DNA of 64,000 nt from Paraspadella gotoi (Eukaryota; Chaetognatha): contig CM119271.1 in assembly GCA_051294375.1 (NCBI GenBank), forward strand, positions 6,378,188-6,442,187, read 5' to 3'. Under the pieces are notes generated by a model. The model did no database searches. It saw only the letters and a list, made by a program, of their open reading frames with translations, and had not been told where the DNA came from. The translations under genes and the position numbers were made by a program. Shown here one piece after another: positions 34,916 through 45,737 of the stretch (position 1 is its first letter; each line of letters begins with the position of its first letter).

Positions 34916-35162
34916 TTCAGTGGCTAAGCGAATTTGAGAACATTTTTTTTTTCAGTTTTCCCTTGTGTTATTAAGTTTCAACATGCGCGCGGGAAAAAAC
35001 AGAACTAAATCTAAAAACCAAAAAAAAAAACAAAAAAACAAACAAGTTATATTATGTATTATCTTGACCATAGCCTGTCAAAGTAAAAAAATAACGAAAC
35101 AAGATTTCCGGCACAACTGACAAAAACAACGACAACGGCATCGACGCCGGCTCCCAAGTCAC
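33034..35162. other. Spacer with GA repeats; low-complexity - strand ORF
   Basis: A - strand open frame at 33589-34092 (167 codons) is His/Pro/Ser-rich (NHNNHHRLYQ, PPPPFAPPSSTPSSS) and would suit a transcription-factor tail. Its second half is repeat-like and no flanking exon confirms it. GA microsatellites lie at 34419-34467 and 34835-34913. Confidence 0.35.
34835..34913. repeat. (GA)n microsatellite, 79 bp
   Basis: Nearly pure GA with one phase slip (gaag) in the middle. A 49-bp GA run with one interruption lies 370 bp upstream (34419-34467). Confidence 0.95.
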
Positions 35163-35228
35163 GGATCGCCGACCGCCATTTTTTCGAGGCGCCTGAATTT
35201 CCATCTCCTCCATTTCCGGTTCGGTCAT
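35163..35228 (-). CDS. Candidate first coding exon, - strand (unconfirmed)
   Basis: On the - strand an ATG opens an acidic then basic frame (MTEPEMEEMEIQAPRKNGGR) with codon use like the firm genes. A gtgact donor ends it in phase 0 at 35163; the frame itself stays open to 35052 (NGGRRSVTWEPASMPLS). No partner exon could be chained downstream on that strand. It is offered because the local composition stands out from the AT-rich surroundings. Confidence 0.25.
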
Positions 35229-35524
35229 TGTCACGCCTTCAACCTTTGCCCTTTTTAACCTCGTGACTTTAAGTTAATTGCATTGCATTGCATTTCGTGT
35301 AATGTCACTTTTTGAACTATGAACATAATCTGAACGTAATCTGAACGTAATCTGAACATAATCTCTCTAACTCCATGATTCTTAATCTTATTCTCCGCTC
35401 TGTATTCCACCGTTAATAACAATTAACACTTTAAGCCTTACCACTCCATCTCGTGTCACTCCACCGTGTTTTGATGGCCACTTGTGAAGAAGACTACATT
35501 CGCCTCCCGTATTGTTTTTTCAAA

Positions 35525-35665
35525 CTCATTAGCTTGGACAGCTAAGCACTCGGGTAAGTCGCGGGTTCAAAACCCTCACGGTCACGCCTCACATTGAAGC
35601 CATAGTAAGGTGGATAGCCTAAAATTTCATACAGCCTCGCTACCCAACCGTAACGACGCCTCTCA
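35525..35665 (+). repeat. tRNA-derived SINE-like element with perfect B box
   Basis: ttagcttggacagc (A-box-like, about 35529) is followed by ggttcaaaacc at 35564-35574, an exact match to the B-box consensus GGTTCRANNCC. The flanking gcggg/ccctc can pair as a T-stem. No acceptor stem is present, so it is a SINE or tRNA relic rather than a gene. The sequence just before the B box (aagtcgcggg) is shared with the element at 31110. Confidence 0.45.
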
Positions 35666-36906
35666 AGTGTGATGGTACTAGCATTATTAGCACGCCCGTT
35701 TCATGTGGTGGTCAACTGTTGAGAGATACCTCACATCCCCTGAATCACACACTTCCCCCCCTTTGTCATTCACTAACAATTCAGTAACTCCAACATGTGC
35801 CACTCCGCGGAACGTCACTCACTTCTTCGAGTTTGACGGTGAAAAAACAAAGCGCCCCCGCCATTCAATCCTGTCCCTTCCGCGCCGGAATGAGGGGCAC
35901 TGAGGGGCAGGCCCCCTGCCAGTCCCTGCCTCGTATATTTCCGCGACGTCGCATCGCGTTTGCTCGACGAAGTGAGAAGCGCGCGTTTTTTACGAACTCT
36001 TCCCTCGATCGACCTCTCGGGGGAAAATGGGCGGAGAAGCGAGACGAAGAGGCGAGGAGTTTCGGTTCTGATATCTAGATGGAGAAGCATGTAATGTATA
36101 TACTATATATTGAGGGTTAAAAAAGCGAATCGGTTCGAGAGGGAGACATTTTGTCACCCAATTCCTGTACGTAATGAAATTCATTCTCGAGATCGGATTA
36201 AATTTAGAATCGACTTTTCTTCTTCGTAAAAAAAAAACTTGAGACGAATGAAAGAGAAAAATTCAAATCGATTCGTTCACGTTTCGAAGTTGTCATTCTC
36301 CCTCACACACTGACGTCTCATCAATCACGAGTTAGTACTCCCTCAGCTTTACCAAACGCGACATCAGCGATCACCGTTCTCCTTTCATTCCTTCCCCCCG
36401 CCAATCTCTTCTTTTCTTTCTCTCTCTTAACTTATTAAGACTTAAGGATAGACGTTGCACCTCTAGTGAGCTCTACTCTCAACTCGATCCAACGACTTCC
36501 CGCCATTTAAAAAAAAAGATTTTCTCTGGACTCTCGTTTAAACTTAAAAAAAAAATCTAATTCTCCTTGGCTAATAAAGTTTCTCGAATTAAAAAAAGTT
36601 TCTAAGTGCCTTCGACGGGCCATTCGTGTCGCCAATAAAAGAGGCAAACGAGCTGACACTTTCTTTTCTTCTTTTTTACTTTTTCTTTCTTTCACTGATA
36701 ACTCTCTCTTTATCTTTTTTTTTTCCCTTTCTCTCAATTCCTTTTCTCAATCACTAACTTTATTATCTCGCATTTAAGGTAATTTCCACGGACCGCAGTT
36801 AATTTTTTTTTAATCTCCAGAGTCCCTCACAGGATCACACATTACTAATAATATAGTAATATTGTATTTTGCGTAAGTTTCTCTCTTTTCGTTTTTATAA
36901 ATGTAT
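35666..36906. other. Spacer, no supportable gene
   Basis: A more GC-rich patch at about 35790-36080 has several overlapping open frames on both strands with no clear winner. The rest is AT-rich with poly-A/poly-T and CT-rich runs. Confidence 0.45.
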
Positions 36907-37063
36907 TTAGTGAAGACAAAAGTTTATTTTGTTATTTTTTAATGATAATAAGGACGGACATGTTTCGACTCTTAGGGTTCGAGTCTTCATCTGCACATGT
37001 CCGTCTTTATTATCATTAAAAAATCGTTGTAAAAATAACAAAATAAACTTTTGTCTTCACTAA
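36907..37063. mobile_element. 157-bp hairpin MITE with long perfect-type arms
   Basis: The left arm starts ttagtgaagacaaaagttta and the right arm ends taaacttttgtcttcactaa. Pairing continues inward through attttgttat, aatgataata and gacggacatgt, leaving a loop of about 31 bases centred on ttcgactcttagggttcg. The element is therefore almost one hairpin. A TA dinucleotide lies close to each end, suggesting a TA target site as in Tc1/mariner-derived MITEs. The phrase acatgt with ttcga also appears in the insert inside the 12448 repeat copy. Confidence 0.75.
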
Positions 37064-37238
37064 GTAATATTGTAATATATAGTAATATAGTTGTTTCATA
37101 ATCTTCCCTTTTTTTTTCTTTGAGGACGACATACGACATAAAACTTCTGAGACAAGGTTAAAAATATCAATTTTATTCATTTACTCGATAGTTCCTTTCC
37201 CCCTCTCCTGCAAAGTCTGCACCGATGAACGATTATCC

Positions 37239-37239
<1 letters not shown>

Positions 37240-37276
<37 letters not shown>

Positions 37277-37307
37277 TAGCTAAACGACCTCTCTCTCCTC
37301 TCTCTCT

Positions 37308-37353
<46 letters not shown>

Positions 37354-37389
37354 CTCTCTCTCTCTCCTCTCTCGTCTCTCTCTCTCTCC
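37240..37389. repeat. (AAGC)n then (CT)n microsatellites
   Basis: Nine tandem AAGC units (about 37240-37276) are followed, after a 12-bp break, by a ~100-bp CT-rich run with few interruptions. The + strand ORF over this stretch is a repeat translation. Confidence 0.9.
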
Positions 37390-37403
37390 CGTTTGTCTTC
37401 CAG

Positions 37404-39824
37404 AAGCTCAAGGATTTTCCTCAAACTTGTGAAGATGCGCCGTTCGGAGAAAGTCGCACACGTTCGACTTCTGCCGGACGATCGCCTCCATGAAAACTTC
37501 CTTCAACTCGGCGATCATCATCTTGGCGGCTTTGACAAGTACCTCCAAGGCGCAACTCTGGATGGCCTCGTAGAAGGACTTGAGGATAATCAACAACGTC
37601 GTCAATCCCAGCCAAGGATTGGCGAGTGATGTATTAATATGTTTATTGTTTAATATTGTTTGTTGTTTAATGTCTAAATTGTCTGTTATTATGTTCGTGT
37701 CGTCCATTTTTGACCGTCGTTTTGCTGGGGTCTTTAGGGCGCTTTTGTGCGACTCTCTCTCTCTCTTCTCTCCTCTCTCTCTCTCTCTCTTCTCTCCTCT
37801 CTCTCTCTCCTCTCTCTCATCGCTCGTCCCTCTCCCTCACGCTCTCTCTTTCAAAACGACCGTTTGCTCCAAATTGCACCATTTTCTCGCCATTTTCCCG
37901 TCACGAACCAATATTTTCTTTCCCCTTTATTTTCAATGCTCCACTTCCTTTTTGGTTTATTTTTTATGTTTTCCAAATGAAGCAAACATTGTCAATTTAA
38001 GGTTTATCTATAACGACGTCAACTAATTGTTGTTTAGCGCTATCAATAAGTAAACAGCATTGGTTAATTCCGTGACAAAATAGCATTCGTGGCGAGGCGG
38101 ACCGATGACAGAACCCCCTGTTACATCCCTAACACTACGAACATCCGGGAACCTCAAAATAGATGTCGCTTCTTTCCGTCTACATAAAAACAAAAGGCAA
38201 TCGTCAGTCTTTTTTTTTCCCCGCGCGAATCGATTCCCGATTCTCGATTCTTCTTTCCTCGTCTTCGCGTCACTCAAGATGAAGAATATCCTGCTTCGCC
38301 AGAAGGAGCTCGCACTCCTTGATAAATGTAGCATAAACGATCTCTCTCTCTCCCACCACAAAACGATCATCAATCTCTTTCGTACGAGTATCGTTTTTAT
38401 CTCATCCCTCCATCTTCCTTTTTTCCCTTCCTCTTCCTTTTACCTTTCTTCTTTCTCCTTTCTGGTTTCCTTTCTTTTCCTCCCTTTCCTTTTCTTCTCT
38501 TTTCTTTTTCTTTTCTTCTCTTCTCTTCTCTTCCTTCCCAGTTCCCACCGACTCTGTCGAGGGAATTCGTGATTTCGTCCCGGAATCGAAGATTTTTCGA
38601 CGTCACTTGACTCTTTCCGGTAAGTGGAGATGGGAACAAGTGGAGATGGGAGAAAAAGGAGATGGGTACAAGTGGAGATGGGAGAAAGGGGAGATGGGAG
38701 AGAACCATGGGACCATGGAAACATGAGACAGGATCAGGGGAGATAAGATGAAGTGGAGATGGGAACAAGTCGAGATGGAAAAAAATTGAGATGGGAGAAA
38801 AAGGAAGGTTGAAGTGGGAAAAAACTAACCATTTTTTTTTCATGGAACGTCGCCTAATGGAGTGCGTCAAGAAAGGTAATATTTATGAAAGTTTATCGCT
38901 CCTTGTAAACAATGTAAAGTGTCAGATTCAATGCCTGTCACATACGTAATGATAGTGTGTGTAGTTTTATTGTTCAACAATTTCTTACTCTCTCTCTCTT
39001 CTCCGTCTGTCGATAATTCCGCGTCTGCCTTTAGCCTGTTTTACGGACGAGGCAAACCGCCATTGTTCCTTTGTTTATGCTTCTTTCCTGCCAGACTTTC
39101 CCGACATCTATTTTCTAATTAAGTTTCTCGACGTACAAACACACAAAAGGGCATTCAATCAAACCATCACACACGGTTATCGAAAAAGAGTCGTACGAAC
39201 GGAAATTCTTTTCTTTTTTTCGACGAGTGGATGTACAATGCCGCTTATGATTATTGTTAATAGTTTAAGCTTAGAAATTATTTAGCTTAGAAATTACTAA
39301 GAAAAGAATTCTGTTTAAAGGTTTAGCAGAAAGTTTCTATAGTAACGTAATTTTTTCTCGTAGCGCTCCAAGCTCCCGGTAAGAAGATGTTTTGCAGACA
39401 CAAAACAAAAGAGACAGAATAAGATGGAGAGAAATGAGAGAAAGAAAGAGACAGAACAGACAGAAGAGACAGAAAAGACAGAAGAGACAGAAAAGACAGA
39501 ATAAGATGGAGAGAAATGAGAGATATAAAGAGAAAGAAAAGAAGTAAAAAGACAGTCTTAGTTTTCGTCACAAACGCGGCGAGACTCGTGCTTTTCATTT
39601 TATTTATAACTTATATGCTGACTGAAATATAACGAATACAACTTATACGCGAAAAATATTTAAATATTTTAATAAAACTTTAAGAGAGAGAAAGACCAAC
39701 CGACCGAAAAGACGACTTATTAAATTGCCTGAAGTAGAGTTAGGAGTTAGTTTTAAGTGTTTAGAATCCAACTTATATTTATTTTTAATCCGGTGGCTGA
39801 ATTTAATGAAAACATTTGGGATGT

Positions 39825-39914
<90 letters not shown>

Positions 39915-40244
39915 GAATCCGGTCCTCCCTTTCCCACTGTCGTCTGGAACTCTCTATTTTACTCATGGGCCCCAATTTCCCTTTAATCGGGATTTTCCCC
40001 GACATGACAGGTCGACGACGACGACGACGACGACGACGTCGACGACAACGACGACGATGACGAGAGCGACAACTACGTCAGCGGAGGCCGTGGCCTGGGA
40101 CGCGGGGCGGGTCAAGGCCAGCGAAGTTCTTAAGGCGGAAAAATGTGATGTGGAAATCTCCGGATTCCATCCAACTTGCATTCATTCTCTTTTCCCTCCC
40201 CCTGCCCCCCCTCCTCTTATCTCTCTTCTCTCCTCTCTCTCCTC

Positions 40245-40278
<34 letters not shown>

Positions 40279-42811
40279 GCTCTCTTCTCCTCTCTCCTCT
40301 CTCTCTCTCTCTCTCTCTCGACTCGATTTTTCTCTTTGTTATAGTTTTTTCCTCTTCTCTTTCTTTTCTTTTTCTATTTCCTTTTCTTTTTTCTTTTCTT
40401 TCTTTCTTTCTTTTCCTTTTCTTTCTTTCTTTCTTTTTCTTTTCTTTTCTTTTCTTTTCTTTTCTCCTGTTTCGTCTTTTTCATTTTGACTTTCTTTCTA
40501 TTTCTTTCCCCTTTTTTTTTTTTTTTTCTTTTTCTTCTTTCTTTTTTCTTTTCTTTTCTCTTTAAAAATCTGCCTCACAAGTTTTTTCCTTTTCTCAGTT
40601 TATCATCCATGCTTTTTCTTTCACTCAGTCTAGCTTCCCTGCTTGTCTTTTTTTTCTCAATCCCAGCTCCATGCTTTACTCTTCCTTCTTCCCTGTTACC
40701 CTTTTTCATTTCCAGCCAATTCTCCCCCCTTTTTGCTTCCTTCCCCCCATCCCTTCTTCCCTTTCCCCCCCATTGCCCCCCGTTATATTCCATTTCTCGG
40801 TTCCTCTATTTGCTCTCCGAGTATTTGCTTTCCATTCTCTCGATTAACCGTAAATTTAACCGACGTCGTCTTCATATTTTTTCGTTCCCCCGGATGCGTG
40901 GTCGTCTCCCGGATGTGCGTGGTCGTCCCCCGGATGCGAAGTCGTCCCCCGGATTAACTTCGGATGTATTTATATATTTGTTATCGTTTGATTCGCGATT
41001 AATGTTTAGAATTGTTTACATTGGAGACGTCCGCCTGGCGACTGTCGTTTGTCGATTGTCCTCGGCCGCCAAAGAGAAGACGCTCGGTCCGGTCTCGTCA
41101 TCCTTGGGTAAGTTTAACTTTCCTCGTTTTTTATTCGCTGTCGATGAGAAAAAAAAAAGAAAAACAAGAAAAGTTAAATACGACATAATAGGTAAAAGGT
41201 AAATCAGTAACCAAGCAAGCCAGCATGAAAGAAAGCATTTAAACAAACGGGCAAGCAAGGAAAAAAAAGTTATATAGAGATCATAATTTTCTTCGCTTGC
41301 TCCGTCTCTTCCTTTTCGTCTTCGTCCTAATAGTTGTCCTTCTCTTTGTACTTCTTTTCTTTGTCCTCTTCCTCTTTGTCCTTCTCTTATTTGTCCTCGG
41401 ATCTGCTTCGCCAGAGAATTCATCCTTGCGCCATAAATTTCTTCACTTCCAAAACTCGAAAAGGGAATTTTTTTTTTCTGATGATGTCGTCGTCTTCGTC
41501 GTCGTTCTTTAATCGTTTGTCGTCGTTGTTGTCCTTTTCCCTTGTCATCGACCTTGTCATCAACTCATCATAGTTCCCACTCAGTCCCGTGTCATCGCAA
41601 CTCCGAGGCGAGTTATCATCGTCGTACTTGTTAAGCTTCTCTTTGTCGTCAACATCGTCACGATCTTTTTTTTTCCCTGCTGACCAGATGGCGTTGATGT
41701 TGTTGTTGTTGTTGTTGTTGTTGTTGTAGAAGGGTCTACAAACTGATACGAACTGACCGAGAGAAACGATGAAGACGACAACAACGACAACGACAACCGA
41801 GGTCACGAGAAGGTCGTCTGAACTGACACCGTTGTCATCATTGTCGTCGTCATCATCGTCATCATCATCATAATTCTCTTTGCAATCCATCACACTCTTC
41901 GTAATCGTCGTCGTCGTCGTAGTCGTTCGACGCCAACGTCGCCCGTCATCGAGAAAAACTAATTAAAGTTCGATTAACAAACGAGGAAAGAATGAAGGGT
42001 AAATAAAAGTGGGAGGGGGGGGACGATGGAGGGTATGGGGCTTAGGGTGAGAGGGTGGGAGGATGGGAGGGTGAGAGGGTGGAAGGGGGTGCACGGTGAC
42101 ACAATTTTTATAGACTTCAATTAGAAAATGGCCTTATTTTCCCAGAACGCCCCATTTGATCTCAAATTCTGAATTAGATTAATATTTAAAGATTAGGTTA
42201 ATGGTTGAGGTTAGGGATTAAAATTTAGGGTTAGAGGTTAGGGTTAAGGGTTTGGGATTAGGTTAGGGTTAAAGATTAAGATTAGAGAATAGGGTTAAGG
42301 ATTGGTTTAATAGTTTAAAAATATATTTAAATTGAATATGAAGGTTATTGTGTTATTTTCTCTCTTTTGGTTGCGTTGGGATTCAGGGAAAAAAGTTTTT
42401 AATTTCAAACAACGATTTGTCAAATAAAAATCGGAATTTAAAATTAAAAATTATTTTTCCTAAATATTAAGGTTAAAAATAAATTCTTATAAGGGGCGCT
42501 CTCGGTTAAGAGCGCCGGAAAATCTCTACCAATCTGGCGGAGAAAGGACGAGACGAAAGGGAAAGGACGGGGAGTCGAATGACGCGAGAGGCGAAGAAAA
42601 AAAAAACCCAACGGAATCCATTTAGAAATTAAGAAAAGAAGAAAAGGAATAAGAAAATCGAGATGATAATGTTATTACCTTTTTGTTTAAAATATCTCTT
42701 TACGGCGATTGCCTTTCAAGTTATATAATTTTTATCTTAGGCGGGCGCCAGACTTGGCTCTCGGTCAATGACCTAAAACCGTCGACGCATTCTATTCTTT
42801 TCCAATGGGAA
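37404..42811 (+). CDS. Candidate + strand gene: phase-compatible exon chain, product unknown
   Basis: Exons 38279-38327 (ATG), 38542-38619, 41027-41107 and 42741-42811 chain in one frame. Each has usable sites, e.g. cttcccag before 38542, gtaagt after 38619 and 41107, and tttatcttag before 42741. The peptide reads MKNILLRQKELALLDK, FPTDSVEGIRDFVPESKIFR, LATVVCRLSSAAKEKTLGPV, GRQTWLSVNDLKPSTHSILF. An upstream exon at 37404-37569 (RLLPDDRLHENFLQLGDHHL) could join in phase 0 but is equally open on the other strand. The chain is incomplete at the 3' end because assembly gaps follow. I recognise no family. Agreement of four junctions in sparse, repeat-rich DNA is the only evidence; chance assembly of such a chain cannot be excluded. 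Confidence 0.35.
38626..38805 (+). repeat. Purine-rich minisatellite (unit gtggagatgggaacaa)
   Basis: About ten imperfect units of 14-16 bp built on ggagatggga with variable tails (gaaaaa, tacaa, gaaagg, acaa). It lies inside the second intron of the candidate 37-43 kb gene. The strand is almost purely purine. Confidence 0.75.
39831..39914. repeat. (CT)n-(CA)n compound microsatellite
   Basis: Two CT runs separated by gtc, followed directly by seven CA units. A (GAC)n-type run follows at about 40015-40065. Confidence 0.95.
40175..40565 (+). repeat. ~390-nt polypyrimidine tract
   Basis: Almost uninterrupted C/T sequence: CT dinucleotides first, then cttt/ctttt units, then poly-T with C. Such a tract has mirror symmetry over much of its length and could adopt triplex (H-DNA) structure. 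ORFs here are translations of the repeat (Ser/Leu/Phe). Confidence 0.9.
40887..40970 (+). repeat. Short tandem repeat, 17-21-bp unit (gtcgtcccccggatgcg)
   Basis: Four imperfect copies of a unit combining gtcgtc with cccccggatgcg. They lie about 55 bp upstream of the candidate exon at 41027. Confidence 0.6.
41465..41935. repeat. Clustered GTC/GAC, GTT and TCA trinucleotide repeats
   Basis: Runs of gtc/gac, (ttg)n at about 41699-41728, and tcatcg/tcatca blocks are packed into ~470 bp. A - strand ORF (41420-41893) covers it, giving poly-Asp, poly-Val and poly-Asn tracts with a few normal-looking stretches (RKKKFPFRVLEVKKFMAQG). I treat it as repeat-driven. Confidence 0.7.
42171..42305 (+). repeat. 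Degenerate telomere-like (TTAGGG) tract
   Basis: Imperfect TTAGGG words (aggttagggatt, atttagggttagaggttag, ggttaagggtttgggatt, ggttagggtt, agggttaagg) over 135 bp. It lies in the same orientation as the tract at 31286-31437. Confidence 0.65.
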
Positions 42812-42822
42812 GTATTATCCAA

Positions 42823-42823
<1 letters not shown>

Positions 42824-42902
<79 letters not shown>
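42824..42902. repeat. (CT)n microsatellite, 79 bp
   Basis: A pure CT run beginning 12 bp after the candidate donor at 42812. A second pure CT run of 63 bp lies at 43320-43382. Confidence 0.97.
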
Positions 42903-42906
<4 letters not shown>

Positions 42907-43317
42907 TGTTACGAGCGAAAATTCTCGTTTCCGTTTGTCCATCGTATTTGCACTCCGTTTCAAAAATAAATATGGAGAGGAAATCAAAAAAAAATATATA
43001 ACGATTGTCAGAAATACATCGATTGCAAAAAGTAGACGGATGGCAAAAAGTGAAATAGATCACAAAAAACTATTGCAAGTTCTTGCAAGTTCTAAATAAA
43101 TTGAAGGCAAAATACCATAGCAAGAAAAAAAAACATTCGAAAACGAAAAAAAAACCAGACATAAAGCGATTACAAAATATTACAATAATTACAACAAAAT
43201 AAAGCATTTAAAAATTTTCTCTAGCGCTTGTTGAGCAATGGCTAATTAATTTTGACCAAAGATTTTTACCAATTCTTTTTCGGCTCAGAAGGTTAAACCA
43301 TCAATGGAGCAGTAACC

Positions 43318-43319
<2 letters not shown>

Positions 43320-43382
<63 letters not shown>
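43320..43382. repeat. (CT)n microsatellite, 63 bp
   Basis: An uninterrupted CT run. On the opposite strand it is followed by a Pro-rich open stretch (SPPPSPPLPPPPP) at about 43440-43510, which may be coding or repeat-derived. Confidence 0.97.
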
Positions 43383-43385
<3 letters not shown>

Positions 43386-43699
43386 TTTGCCGAATCTACG
43401 GGGAGGCAAAACGATTCGTCATGGGCTGACGGTGGAGCCTGTTTGGCGGAGATTAATGGTGGTGGCGGGGGTGGAGGTGGTAGGGGTGGTGAAGGCGGTG
43501 GTGAATTCCATGAATGAGTCATGGGTGAGTCAGGGCTTTGGGAGTTAAGTTTGTGAGGGTTGCAACAATGTAATGGTTAATGTTGTTGAAAATTTTATTT
43601 CTAACATTAACATTGAAGACTCTTGTCTTATCTTTGACCGACTACGGTCGATAGCGAGATTAACAGAAGATTTCAGTCAATTTAAAATAACTGTCTCTT

Positions 43700-43730
43700 T
43701 TAAGATTGATTGATTGATTGATTGAATAAT

Positions 43731-43797
<67 letters not shown>

Positions 43798-43879
43798 TTG
43801 ATTTATTTATTTATTGATTTATTGATTTATTTATTTTTTTCTCTCTCTCTCTTCAGGAAAGAAGTTTCGCTCGGGTTGT

Positions 43880-43915
<36 letters not shown>

Positions 43916-44220
43916 TTCCTCTCTTTCTTTCTTTCTTCTCTTTCTTTTCTTTCTGTCCTTTACTTTATCTTTCTTTTCCAGCTTTCTTTCTTTCTTTCTT
44001 TCTTTCTTTTCTTTCTTTTTTCTCTTTCCTTCTCATCATCTTCTTTCAGGAGAGGAAAGAGTTCGCCTCGGGGTTGTTTCTTTTCTTTCTTTCTCTTTTT
44101 TCCTTCCTTCTTTTCTTTTCTCTTTCTTTCTTCTTCTTTCCTCCTCTCTCTCGTCTCTACTCATCTCCTCGCTCTCTCCTCCTCTCTCATCCTCTCTCTT
44201 CCTCTCTCTCCTCTCTATCA
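43700..44220. repeat. (ATTG)n, (TTTA)n, (CTTT)n repeat block
   Basis: Five ATTG units lead into about 100 bp of TTTA repeats (about 43728-43842), then CT, then CTTT/CTTTT tracts to 44140 and CT-rich sequence to 44220. Two similar islands, ttcaggaaagaagtttcgct (43853) and ttcaggagaggaaagagttc (44045), suggest local duplication. Confidence 0.85.
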
Positions 44221-44261
44221 GAGAGAAAAATCTTGCTTTAAATTTGGTGGTCGAAGGAAAA

Positions 44262-44600
44262 AAAAAAAAAAAAAGATTTTATTGGTAGAATCGAGAATCG
44301 ATTTTTTCAAAGTCAAGAAACAAAGAATTCCTTATTTTTTCCGCCCCTTTTCCGAGAAAACCCGACAATCATTTCCTCGAAATGAAGCAAAGAAAGCTGA
44401 AATTTTTGGGGCCTCTCTGAAATTTTTGGGGCCTGCTCNNNNNNNNNNNNNNNNNNNNNNNNNAAAAAAAAAAAAAAAGATTTTATTTGTATCGAGAATC
44501 GATTTTTCAAGTCAGAAACAAGAATTCCTTCTTTTTTCCCCCTTTTCCGAGAAAACCCGACATCATTTCTCGGAAATAGAAGCTGAAATTTGGGGCCTCT
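44262..44600. repeat. Near-identical direct repeat flanking a 25-N gap
   Basis: Copy 1 (44262-44438) and copy 2 (44464-44600) share gattttatt..atcgagaatcgattttt, aagaattcctt, cttttccgagaaaacccgac and ggggcctctc in the same order. Differences are mostly single-base gains and losses. A gap of exactly 25 N lies between them. This is most easily explained by an unmerged overlap in the assembly rather than a biological duplication. Confidence 0.7.
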
Positions 44601-45703
44601 CGTCCTCCATGAGGCGAACGGAAATCCCGCGGGACGTACGCACGTAGGAATGTACGAGCGTACGATGTGAAGATCGGGACGAAGGATTAAGGGCGAATTG
44701 GGATGGACGTACTGACTGCGCGGAGGGTTCGATTCGAANNNNNNNNNNNNNNNNNNNNNNNNNNNNNNNNNNNNNNNNNNNNNNNNNNNNNNNNNNNNNN
44801 NNNNNNNNNNNNNNNNNNNNNNNNNNNNNNNNNNNNNNNNNNNNNNNNNNNNNNNNNNNNNNNNNNNNNNNNNNNNNNNNNNNNNNNNNNNNNNNNNNNN
44901 NNNNNNNNNNNNNNNNNNNNNNNNNNNNNNNNNNNNNNNNNNNNNNNNNNNNNNNNNNNNNNNNNNNNNNNNNNNNNNNNNNNNNNNNNNNNNNNNNNNN
45001 NNNNNNNNNNNNNNNNNNNNNNNNNNNNNNNNNNNNNNNNNNNNNNNNNNNNNNNNNNNNNNNNNNNNNNNNNNNNNNNNNNNNNNNNNNNNNNNNNNNN
45101 NNNNNNNNNNNNNNNNNNNNNNNNNNNNNNNNNNNNNNGTCATCTTTGCGCCAAAACTAGAATAATCTGCGGATCAAGGATGGAAGACTTTCCAGAATTC
45201 GTAGTCGTTATCAATTGGTTTTACATATATTTTTAATTCTATTTATTTATTAATTTATTTTATTCGTTATTAGTTATGATTTTATCTCATAATTCATGTG
45301 TGGCTGGATTCACAGTCCATTATTCGAATCTAACGTTGGAGCTCACGATTGAATTATATTTGGAATGATATCATTTGCCTGGTCGCCCGTCGTAGGTTGG
45401 CGCTTGCCGATCGCCGGTTGCCGGGCGCCGGATAACGGTTGCCGGTTGCCCGTCATATTTTGTCCGGCAGTTCCTGTCTCTTCCACTGACGATTTCTCAA
45501 GAGACGAGTTACAGAATTGAGTACCAGGTCCGGGGACAGANNNNNNNNNNNNNNNNNNNNNNNNNNNNNNNNNNNNNNNNNNNNNNNNNNNNNNNNNNNN
45601 NNNNNNNNNNNNNNNNNNNNNNNNNNNNNNNNNNNNNNNNNNNNNNNNNNNNNNNNNNNNNNNNNNNNNNNNNNNNNNNNNNNNNNNNNNNNNNNNNNNN
45701 NNN

Positions 45704-45737
<34 letters not shown>

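Noticed and set aside
37240-37276. Regular AAGC array considered as a CRISPR-like or satellite structure
   Set aside because: A simple tetranucleotide repeat with no spacers; the genome is clearly animal.
41420-41893. 157-codon - strand ORF with poly-Asp, poly-Val and poly-Asn
   Set aside because: Dominated by trinucleotide repeats; different homopolymers arise from one repeat in adjacent frames, as expected without selection.
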